This document shows, one piece after another, positions 48,735 to 57,103 of a stretch of 64,000 nucleotides of DNA (positions are counted from its first letter, which is position 1; each line of letters starts with the position of its first letter). The position numbers and the translations under genes were made by a program. Under the pieces are notes generated by a model. It was not told the DNA's origin and ran no database searches. It saw only the letters and a list, made by a program, of their open reading frames with translations. The stretch comes from a bacterium (GTDB taxonomy: Bacteria > Gemmatimonadota > Glassbacteria > GWA2-58-10), in the NCBI GenBank assembly GCA_021372515.1, contig JAJFUG010000072.1, positions 1 through 64,000 of the forward strand, given 5' to 3'.

Positions 48735-49934
48735 TCATTTGTCGGTAGCGAAGGAGGCGAAGTTTTTCACCCCCCAGCCCTGAACAGCCAGTTGCGGAAC
48801 GTGGAAATTGTGGTGCAGCCCGGCGAACGCCTGCGCGTTCGGCCCGTAGGCCAGCAGCGGGACCACGCTGCCGGTGTGCTCGGGTCCGGTCCAGCCGGCG
48901 GTCATGGTGCCGTCCGTTTCATTGGTTTCGGTCAGCGACAGCCCGCCGGTTTCGTGGTCGGCGGTGACTACGACCAGCGTGTTGCCGTCCTTTTCGGCGA
49001 AATCGACCGCCTTGGCCACGGCCCGGTCAAAATCGAGCGTTTCATCCACCACGTACTGAAGGTCGTTCCCGTGGCCGCCCCCGTCGATCTGGCTGCCCTC
49101 GACCATCAGGAAGAAGCCCTTGGGATTGCGGCTGAGCAGTTGCAGCGCCCCGGCGACCATATCGGGCAGGGGGGTGTCGCGCTTCGTGGCGGAGCGCATG
49201 TTGTAGGGGGCGAAAAACCCGGCCACGGCTTTGGCCTTGCCGAAATCCGTCGCCTTGAGCTCATCCGCCGTGGTCAACACGCTGTAGCCGCGTTTGCGCA
49301 ACACTTCCAGCAGGTCCGTCTCGTCATCGCGGCGGCTGCGTTTGTCCGAGGCGGGCAGGAAGAACTCGATCCCTCCGCCCAGCATCACATCCGCGGGCGC
49401 GGCGCATATCTGGCGTGCGATCTCCCACTCGTTCGAGCGGTTTTTCACGTGCGCCAGAAAACAGGCCGGCGTGGCGTGGGTTATCGAGCAGGTGACCACC
49501 ACACCGGTGCTCTTGCCCATGGATCTGGCCAGCTCCAGGATGTTTTTCAACGGCCGGGCGTCCCTGTCCTCGCCGATCCGTCCGTTGAGGGTGCGCAGGC
49601 CGCAGGCCAGTGCGGTGCCGCCGGCGCCGGAGTCGGTGATGAAATCATCGCTCAGAGACCAGGTGATCGACTGCCCCAGGGCCGGCAGGCGGTCCAGGGT
49701 CAGGCCGAGGCCGCGCCCGTAGAGGGCCGTGCGGGCGGCGCCGACCTCGTTGATCCCCATCCCGTCACCGATCATGATGATTATGTTTTTGACCGGCTTT
49801 ACGTTCTGGATGGCCGCGGCATCCGCAGCCTGTGTAAAGTCGGCGATCTTGACCGTATCGTTCTGGTCTGCGGCGTACACGGGCAGCGAAAGCATCAGCA
49901 GAGCGGCAAGAGCCAGATGCAGCAGTCTTTTCAT
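48735..49934 (-). CDS. alkaline phosphatase (copy 2 of a tandem pair)
   Basis: 399 residues, same length and motif order as copy 1 (GDGMGINEVGAAR, ITDSGAGGTALACGLRT, FFLMVEGSQIDGGGHGN, VVTADHETGG). It differs at one notable place: copy 1 has SQIDWEGHAN where this copy has SQIDGGGHGN, and WTHGDHTGG becomes WTGPEHTGS, so metal-site details may vary. The signal peptide (about 1-21) is conserved. GGAGACCGAGAA precedes the ATG. It is the upstream member of the pair. Divergent metal ligands suggest different substrate or metal preferences, which is inference. Confidence 0.94.
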   Translation of the reverse strand: MKRLLHLALAALLMLSLPVYAADQNDTVKIADFTQAADAAAIQNVKPVKNIIIMIGDGMGINEVGAARTALYGRGLGLTLDRLPALGQSITWSLSDDFITDSGAGGTALACGLRTLNGRIGEDRDARPLKNILELARSMGKSTGVVVTCSITHATPACFLAHVKNRSNEWEIARQICAAPADVMLGGGIEFFLPASDKRSRRDDETDLLEVLRKRGYSVLTTADELKATDFGKAKAVAGFFAPYNMRSATKRDTPLPDMVAGALQLLSRNPKGFFLMVEGSQIDGGGHGNDLQYVVDETLDFDRAVAKAVDFAEKDGNTLVVVTADHETGGLSLTETNETDGTMTAGWTGPEHTGSVVPLLAYGPNAQAFAGLHHNFHVPQLAVQGWGVKNFASFATDK

Positions 49935-50023
49935 TTCTCGGTCTCCATCTGAAAGATGGCAGTTGAAAAATCATGACAAACGGAGTACAGGGTCAACCTC
50001 ATTCTTCAAGTGTATGGGACGGG

Positions 50024-50057
50024 AAAGAAAGCGCGCCGCACCCGGGGGGCGACGCGC
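50024..50057 (-). terminator. terminator of the lipoprotein gene
   Basis: Imperfect nine-base stem GCGCGCCGC / GCGACGCGC (one mismatch), followed on the minus strand by TTTCTTTCC. It lies about 52 bases after the lipoprotein stop. Confidence 0.5.
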
Positions 50058-50108
50058 ACAGTCGAAACCGACAGCCGGAACTTCGGTGTTCTGTCAGAGG
50101 CCTGTGTT

Positions 50109-51086
50109 TTAGACCAGCGGCTTGACCGCGAAACGGAACTGCGGCACGTGGTCGTCCGGCGAGAACTCATAGAGCCACTGGTTGCCCGGGGCAAGCGGCA
50201 TGTAATCCATCAAGGCCGCGCCGCCCAGCTCGAGGTTAGCGCCGCTGTAGCCCAGCAGCGCCCCGGCGGCCTCCTGCCCGAACGCCGTGACCAGGTGGTA
50301 GTAGATTATCCCGATGTTGGGGGCCAGGTAGGCCTGGATGTGGCCCTGTCCCTCGTTGGCCTTGCCCTCGATCATGATCACGTCGTTGAACTGCCCCAGC
50401 GACTTGCCGCTGGCGGTCAGTTGGGCCGGGCCGATATAGTGGATGCTGTAGCCGAACACCTCGACAAATTCGTTCCCGCTGCCGTTGCTCACATAGACCG
50501 GGTCGCCGGTCCATTTGCGGGTGGTGTCGGTGGGGAAGGCGATGTAGGGCTCGCTCAGCAGGGTGAGCATCAGGTCGGTGGCGAAACCGTTGAAAGTGCT
50601 GCGCACCGAGTACTGGATGAAACGGTTCACGCGGATGAAATTCATCGAGCCGGAGGAGGTCTCGCGCAGCCCCTCCCAGTCGAAAGTATCCCGGTGCCGC
50701 AGCCAGCCGGACTGCTTGATGAACTCAACCGCTCCGGCCAGGTTCTCGTAGTTGGCCTCGTTCTGGTTGTTGCCCCGGAACAGGTAGCCCGAGTTGGAGG
50801 TCCAGAACGGCTCCACGGCGAAAGAGAGCTCGAGGCCCTGGCTGGCGCTGGTGGTCGGGGTGACCTCGCGCAGCGTTCCGTCTGCCTTGACCAGCTTGAA
50901 CCCGGAGGCCAGGGTGATCGGGTTTCCGCTGCCGTCCAGGAAATTGTCCCACCAGTGCTCCGCGGAGAGGTCGTCGCCGGGGGTGACAGTCCCGCCGCCG
51001 CCGTCCTTGCCGCAGCCGGAGGCGCCCGCCAGTAGTGCGATCAGAACAAAAGAGGCCAGGCTTATCGGGAAATGCGCTTTCTTCAC
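50109..51086 (-). CDS. lipoprotein of unknown function
   Basis: 325 residues. A lipoprotein signal is clear: a hydrophobic helix then LLAGASGC with the lipobox Cys near residue 25, followed by a Gly-rich linker (GKDGGGGTVTPGDD). The mature part is beta-rich with many aromatic residues (NQWLYEFSPDDHVPQFRF near the end, GSGNEFVEVFGYSIHYIGPAQL in the middle). No family was recognised. Placed on its own between the alkaline phosphatases and a Tat TIM-barrel gene on the same strand, so it may be part of an envelope function. Confidence 0.75.
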   Translation of the reverse strand: MKKAHFPISLASFVLIALLAGASGCGKDGGGGTVTPGDDLSAEHWWDNFLDGSGNPITLASGFKLVKADGTLREVTPTTSASQGLELSFAVEPFWTSNSGYLFRGNNQNEANYENLAGAVEFIKQSGWLRHRDTFDWEGLRETSSGSMNFIRVNRFIQYSVRSTFNGFATDLMLTLLSEPYIAFPTDTTRKWTGDPVYVSNGSGNEFVEVFGYSIHYIGPAQLTASGKSLGQFNDVIMIEGKANEGQGHIQAYLAPNIGIIYYHLVTAFGQEAAGALLGYSGANLELGGAALMDYMPLAPGNQWLYEFSPDDHVPQFRFAVKPLV

Positions 51087-51222
51087 CTTATCTCCTCTTA
51101 GAATATTTGGCGTTGCATCAGTTCAATTATCCTTACATTCGCTTCGGGCCTGCGTACAGCCCACGGCCGTGCCGGGTCGACAACTCAGGTGACAGGTGCT
51201 CGGGCTCCTATGGCTGCCGGTT

Positions 51223-52107
51223 TTACAAACGGTCCTGGTAGGCCAGGAAAAGCGCCCGGTAATATTTCATCAGGCGGACCGGGTCGGCGCTTTCGGGTAT
51301 CTCGGCGCAGCAGTAGCCCTTGTAGCCGGAGCTTTTCAGCAGGCCGAACAGCTTGCGCCAGGGGTAGTCCTCGATGTACAGGTCGCGCATGTGCACGAAA
51401 TGTATCCGTCCGGCCACCAGCGAGAAATTGTGCTCCAGCCCGCCGTCGTCCAGGTCCGTCTCGTTGCAGTTCCAACAGACATATACATTCGGACTGGTGG
51501 TCTGTTCCATGATCGGGTGGTAGACCGGGAAGCTGCTGGTCTGGGGTCCGTGCACCTCGACCCGCACCTCCACGCCCAGGTCGGCGCCGAAAGAGCCGAC
51601 CTCATCCAGGCTGCGGGCTATCTGGGCGATCGTTTTCTCGCGCGGCACGCCCTCTTTCTCGTGGAGGCCGTTGGGCCGCACCTTGACCCCGTCGCAGCCC
51701 AGGTCCGCGGCCAGCTTCAGGTATTCCTTGGTCCCCTCGATATTGCTCTTCAGCTCCGCCGGGTCGAGCGCGTGGAACTCGAAAGCGCTGCCCAGGCTGG
51801 CCAGGCGCACCGGCGAGTCCTCGAAACGCTTGCGCACCTCGGCGCGCCGGGCGGCGCTCAGGCCCACCTCCACGCCGTGGGCGTGGGTGGTGCGCAGCTC
51901 CACCGCGGAGAACCGGGCCTCGGTGCAGTTGGCGATGATAGTGGGGACATCCCAGTCCTTGGCCAGGTTGTAGGTGACCAAACCCACGCTGGGCCCCTCG
52001 CCCGAGGGGTCCTCGTAGCGCGCGCTCAGCTCGGCGGCCGAAAGTCCGAGCAGGGCCGGGGTGCAGGCGGCCGCCCCGATGAAACGCCGACGGTTAATAC
52101 CGGCCAT
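51223..52107 (-). CDS. Tat-exported TIM-barrel protein, second sugar-isomerase-type member
   Basis: 294 residues. N-terminal RRRF twin-arginine motif in MAGINRRRFIGAAACTPALLGLSA, cleavage near ELSA. The mature barrel has VGLVTYNLAKDWDVPTIIANCTEARFSAVELRTTHAHGVEVGLS, LGVEVRVEVHGPQTSS, VYVCWNCNETDLDDGG, and IHFVHMRDLYIEDYPW. The pattern is of the AP-endonuclease-2/sugar-phosphate isomerase family, as in the gene at 45503-46441, though the two are clearly divergent. Folded export to the periplasm is expected. A promoter lies at 52147-52175. Confidence 0.82.
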   Translation of the reverse strand: MAGINRRRFIGAAACTPALLGLSAAELSARYEDPSGEGPSVGLVTYNLAKDWDVPTIIANCTEARFSAVELRTTHAHGVEVGLSAARRAEVRKRFEDSPVRLASLGSAFEFHALDPAELKSNIEGTKEYLKLAADLGCDGVKVRPNGLHEKEGVPREKTIAQIARSLDEVGSFGADLGVEVRVEVHGPQTSSFPVYHPIMEQTTSPNVYVCWNCNETDLDDGGLEHNFSLVAGRIHFVHMRDLYIEDYPWRKLFGLLKSSGYKGYCCAEIPESADPVRLMKYYRALFLAYQDRL

Positions 52108-52485
52108 TTTGTGTTTGCCTCCGGATTAAGGGTGCGATTTGAAGGAATATTACTCCACAGACCGCGCAGCCACAAGAGAAAACGAGAGGCCGTCATCCCG
52201 GCAGGCAGGTTGATACCGATTTATCAATATGCAAATAAATGTATAAATCTGCATAATTTCACACCCTGCGGATCGAGCCGTAAACCCGTGCCGACGCAGG
52301 GCCCTCCGGTCCGTGCACCCTGTGCCGCCTGCGCCGCGCCGACTTGATTTTTGTTTTCCAGAACGTTACATCTAAGAAGGACCGGTTGGTAAATACAGGC
52401 GCGGTGAGCGCCTGTTGAATTTTATGCCGATTGCTGAATAATCCGCACCGTGCGCGCGGATAATTTCATAAAAAGGGGACAGACT
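52108..52485. other. intergenic region between the Tat TIM-barrel gene and korA
   Basis: 378 bases without a gene. It holds the promoter of the minus-strand gene (52147-52175) and, 71 bases before korA, a perfect eight-base hairpin ACAGGCGC / GCGCCTGT (52395-52415). Confidence 0.5.
52147..52175 (-). promoter_or_regulatory. promoter of the second Tat TIM-barrel gene
   Basis: Minus strand TTGTGG (52170-52175), 17-base spacer, TAATAT (52147-52152), about 40 bases before the ATG. Confidence 0.55.
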
Positions 52486-54189
52486 GTGGCCAAAGAGCTT
52501 TCGATCCTGATCGGCGGGGAGGCCGGACAGGGTATTCAGTCCATCGGGCAGGTGCTGGCCCGCTCGTTCACCCGCTCGGGCTGGCGCGTGTTCGCCCTGC
52601 AGGATTTCGAGTCGCGTATCCGCGGCGGGCACGCGTTCACCAGGCTGCGGGTGACAACCGGAGAGGCGCAGTGTCACGCGCCGGGGATCGATATCCTTGT
52701 CGCCCTGAACGCCGAGACTATCGGCCTGCACCGCGGGGAGCTGAACGACGGGGCGCGGGTGATCTACGACAGCGGCCGGGTGAAAGAGGCCGAAACAGGC
52801 GCGGCTTTCCTGGGTCTCGACCTGGCAGGGATCTGCCGCGAAAGCAGTGGCTCATCCGCCATGGCCAACACCGTGGCCACCGGCGCGGCCTGGGCCATGC
52901 TGGGCCTGGATACCCCGGTGGTGGAGGCGGTGCTGGAATCCACGTTCGCGCGCCGTGGCCTGGAGACGGTGAACAAGAACATCGCTGTGCTGCGCGCCGG
53001 GTACGCTCTGGGCCGTCCTTACAGCCAGGCTGCGCCGCGGCTCGATCCGCCCGACGGCCGCGCGGGCCGTCTGTTCCTCTCGGGCGCGGATGCGGTGGCC
53101 CTGGGCGCCCTGGCTGCCGGGGTTAGTTTCTACAGCGCCTACCCCATGACCCCGGCCACCTCGGTGATGGAGTATCTGATCCGCCACGGCCGGGAACGGG
53201 GCGTGGTGGTGGAGCAGGCGGAGGACGAGATCGCGGCGATCAACATGGCTATCGGCGCCTCGTTCATGGGTGCGCGCAGCATGACCGGCACCTCGGGCGG
53301 CGGGTTCGCCCTGATGAGCGAGGCGCTGGGCCTGGCCGGCTGCACCGAGATTCCGCTGGTGGTGCTGAACGCCCAGCGCCCGGGGCCGGCCACCGGGATG
53401 CCCACCCGCACCGAGCAGGCGGACCTGCTTTTCGCCCTGTTCGCCTCGCACGGCGAGTTCCCTCGGGTGGTGCTGGCCCCGGACGGCCCGGAATCGGCGT
53501 TCCGCCTGACCGCCGAGGCCTTCAACCTGGCCGACCGCTTGCAGGCCCCGGTCATAATCCTGACCGACCACCACTTGATGGATTCCTACTGGACCGTGGA
53601 GGGGCTGCCCGTGGGTGAGGTGAGCCTGGACCGCGGTGTGCTGGCCGGGCCGGAGGAACTGGCCTCGGGCCAGAACTACCTGCGCTACCGGATCACGCCG
53701 TCCGGCGTCTCGCCGCGGGCTTTCCCGGGCCAGGGCACGGCGCTGGTCTGCTCCACCGGGGATGAGCACGACCAGAGCGGGCATATCACCGAGGAGCCCG
53801 GCCTGCGCAGCGCCATGGTGGACAAGCGCTGGCGAAAGCTGGAGCAGTTGGGCGACCGGAGCGGCCTGGAGTGTGACCTTCAGGACGGCGCCGACACCGT
53901 GCTGGTGGGCTGGGGCTCGACCGGCGGAGCGCTGCGTGAGGCGGTGCGGATGCGCCGCGCCGGTGGGGCCAAAACCTCGCTGGTCCTGCTGACCTGCCTC
54001 TGGCCGTTCCCGGAGGCGCAGTTCAGGCAGGCCGTGGAGGGCCAGGGCCGCCTGGTGAGCGTGGAGGGCAACTCCCTGGGCCAGCTCGCCCGCCTGGTCC
54101 GGATGGAGACCGGCCTGCGCGCGGATCATCAGGTGCTCAGGTATGACGGTCGCGCGTTCTGTGCGCGGGACATCCTCGAAAAACTGTGA
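52486..54189 (+). CDS. korA: 2-oxoacid:ferredoxin oxidoreductase, fused gamma-alpha subunit
   Basis: 567 residues; GTG at 52486 with AAGGGG 8 bases upstream is preferred over GTG at 52450. The first 180 residues are the gamma domain (ILIGGEAGQGIQSIGQVLARSFTRSGWRVFALQDFESRIRGGHAF). The alpha (PYR) domain follows with AVALGALAAGVSFYSAYPMTPATSVMEYL, EDEIAAINMAIGASFMGARSMTGTSGGGFALM, then VDKRWRKLEQL. This fused form is typical of 2-oxoglutarate oxidoreductases (KorA). It feeds reduced ferredoxin and acyl-CoA. The beta subunit gene follows, with a GTG of the same message overlapping the stop. Confidence 0.9.
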   Translation: MAKELSILIGGEAGQGIQSIGQVLARSFTRSGWRVFALQDFESRIRGGHAFTRLRVTTGEAQCHAPGIDILVALNAETIGLHRGELNDGARVIYDSGRVKEAETGAAFLGLDLAGICRESSGSSAMANTVATGAAWAMLGLDTPVVEAVLESTFARRGLETVNKNIAVLRAGYALGRPYSQAAPRLDPPDGRAGRLFLSGADAVALGALAAGVSFYSAYPMTPATSVMEYLIRHGRERGVVVEQAEDEIAAINMAIGASFMGARSMTGTSGGGFALMSEALGLAGCTEIPLVVLNAQRPGPATGMPTRTEQADLLFALFASHGEFPRVVLAPDGPESAFRLTAEAFNLADRLQAPVIILTDHHLMDSYWTVEGLPVGEVSLDRGVLAGPEELASGQNYLRYRITPSGVSPRAFPGQGTALVCSTGDEHDQSGHITEEPGLRSAMVDKRWRKLEQLGDRSGLECDLQDGADTVLVGWGSTGGALREAVRMRRAGGAKTSLVLLTCLWPFPEAQFRQAVEGQGRLVSVEGNSLGQLARLVRMETGLRADHQVLRYDGRAFCARDILEKL

Positions 54190-54209
54190 ACAGCCGGAGA
54201 GAGACTTCC

Positions 54210-55058
54210 ATGCCGACTTTGAACGACTATAAAGGGATCGAGACCACCTGGTGCCCGGGCTGCGGCAATTTCGCGATCCTCACAGGCATCAGGCAGGCCC
54301 TGACCGGCCTGGGGCTGCCGCCGCACGAGGTGACGGTGTTCTCCGGGATCGGGCAGGCGGCCAAGCTGCCGCTGTACACGCGCTGCCACTACCTGAACGG
54401 GCTGCACGGGCGGGCGTTGCCGCTCGCCACCGGGGCGCGCCTGGTCAACGGCCGCATGAAAATGATCGTGGTGGGCGGCGACGGCGACGGGTTCGCCGAG
54501 GGCGGGAACCATTTCCTGCACGCAGTGCGGCGCAATGTCGACCTCGCCTATTTCGTGCACAACAACCAGGTTTACGGCCTTACCAAGGGCCAGGCCTCGC
54601 CCACCAGCGACCGGGGCTTTGTCACCGGCACCACGCCCGAGGGGGTGGTGCACGGACGGTTCAACCCGGCCGGCGTGGCTATCGCCCTGGATGCCGCCTT
54701 TGTCGGCCGCACCCACTCGGGCGACATGCAGCACATGGTGCGCATGATGACTCTGGCCCTTCAGGCCGGCGGGTTCGCCCTGCTGGAGATACTCCAGCCC
54801 TGCGTGACCTACAACAAGGTCAACACCCTAAAGTGGTACCGCGAGAAAGCCTACGACCTGGAGACCGCCGACCCGTCCTACGATCCCACGGACCGCGAGG
54901 CGGCTTTCCGCAAATCGCTGGAATGGGAGGACCGTTTCCCGATCGGGGTGCTCTACCGTGGAACACGTCCCGCGGTGGTCCCCGGCAAAGATGAACCCCT
55001 GGCTCTGCAGACGGTCCCGCAGCGGGATATCACTCCGCTTCTTGATGAGTTCCGCTGA
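54210..55058 (+). CDS. korB: 2-oxoacid:ferredoxin oxidoreductase, beta subunit
   Basis: 282 residues; ATG at 54210 (GGAGAGAG upstream) is preferred over a GTG at 54186 that overlaps korA's stop. The TPP-binding subunit has WCPGCGNFAILTGIRQAL, VFSGIGQAAKLPLYTRCHYLNGLHGRALPLATGARLVN, and the metal/pyrophosphate motif GGDGDGFAEGGNHFLHAVRRNVDLAYFVHNNQVYGLTKGQASPTS. Cysteines near the start and after (LQPCVTYN) fit an iron-sulfur ligand set. It forms the catalytic complex with KorA; no separate ferredoxin-type delta subunit gene is adjacent. Confidence 0.93.
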   Translation: MPTLNDYKGIETTWCPGCGNFAILTGIRQALTGLGLPPHEVTVFSGIGQAAKLPLYTRCHYLNGLHGRALPLATGARLVNGRMKMIVVGGDGDGFAEGGNHFLHAVRRNVDLAYFVHNNQVYGLTKGQASPTSDRGFVTGTTPEGVVHGRFNPAGVAIALDAAFVGRTHSGDMQHMVRMMTLALQAGGFALLEILQPCVTYNKVNTLKWYREKAYDLETADPSYDPTDREAAFRKSLEWEDRFPIGVLYRGTRPAVVPGKDEPLALQTVPQRDITPLLDEFR

Positions 55059-55258
55059 GGGCGCCGGAACAAAAAAACTTTTGTTTTAGTATTGTGTTTG
55101 GGACCTAATTTACTATATATTTAAACGTTCGGACTTTTTCGGTCCGGGGTCGGGATCAGGCCCGCCACAGCTCCCGCCTCCGGCCCGAGTACTTTAACCT
55201 CCCGTTTTCCGGCAGGCCCAGTCCCTGCCTGGAAAGCCTGTTTCAGGAGTAGCGTAGT

Positions 55259-55429
55259 ATGGAACAGGAGTATCTGGATCTTATCAAGCAGGAGCTGCTC
55301 GACCGTCAGGAGGAGCTCAAACGCCGGTGCCTCGAGGAATGCCGTCGCCGTTGCGGCGGCAGCCCGGAGGAATCGATGGAGTGCCTGGCCAACCTCATGA
55401 CCCTGGAGTACCTGCTGGACAACGCCTGA
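55259..55429 (+). CDS. 56-residue Cys-rich charged protein
   Basis: Small ORF with AGGAG 9 bases before the ATG. It starts MEQEYLDLIKQELLDRQEEL, which reads as an amphipathic helix. Cysteines follow in CLEECRRRCGGSPEESMEC: two spaced by three residues, a third three on, and a fourth nine further. A second helix (LANLMTLEYLLDNA) ends it. A perfect 13-base-pair hairpin begins 3 bases after the stop. Coding is supported by the ribosome site, helix pattern and GC-biased third positions; the family is not recognised. It could be a small metal-binding or redox protein or an adaptor. Confidence 0.55.
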   Translation: MEQEYLDLIKQELLDRQEELKRRCLEECRRRCGGSPEESMECLANLMTLEYLLDNA

Positions 55430-55432
55430 GCA

Positions 55433-55463
55433 CGGCCTGTCCTCCCCCCCGGAGGACAGGCCG
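55433..55463 (+). terminator. hairpin just after the 56-residue ORF
   Basis: Perfect 13-base stem CGGCCTGTCCTCC / GGAGGACAGGCCG with a 5-C loop. No T-run follows; it may end or protect the transcript. Confidence 0.5.
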
Positions 55464-55758
55464 ACCGGCCCACCTACAGGAAGCGGCGGGTTGGAGCACC
55501 ATAGCCTTGCAGGTGTATTTTCGCCCCCCCTTGAGCAATTCACCCTCCCCGGATGAGCAGATTTTCGGAACTCTTTTCACTTCAGCGTGTTGAATAATGC
55601 TGAAAGATTTAATCAAGCCTTGACTTCCCCGTGCGGGCGGATGTATCTTACTGCTGCGTCCGGCAGGGGCCGGCGACCAGCGGAGCCGTGGCCCGCTTTC
55701 CTGTGGGACAGGCGGATGCCACTTTGGTGACGGATACCTACAGAGATCAGACGGGTCC
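55464..55758. other. leader region before the formylglycine-enzyme-like gene
   Basis: 295 bases without a gene. A promoter (55620-55649) is followed by about 100 bases of leader rich in short dyads (GCCGGC, CCTGTGGGACAGG). It may fold, but no known riboswitch class was recognised. Confidence 0.4.
55620..55649 (+). promoter_or_regulatory. promoter of the lipoprotein / surface protein genes
   Basis: TTGACT (55620-55625), 18-base spacer, TATCTT (55644-55649), about 110 bases before the start codon. Confidence 0.55.
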
Positions 55759-57039
<1,281 letters not shown>

Positions 57040-57103
57040 TCGACACCGACAGCCAAAGGATGGGAAAATCCGTTACCGTAATTTCATAATCGCCGCGGCG
57101 CTG

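Noticed and set aside
55650-55758. A known riboswitch in the leader of the formylglycine-enzyme-like gene
   Set aside because: I compared the dyads by eye with cobalamin, c-di-GMP, glycine and tetrahydrofolate classes and found no matching conserved core.
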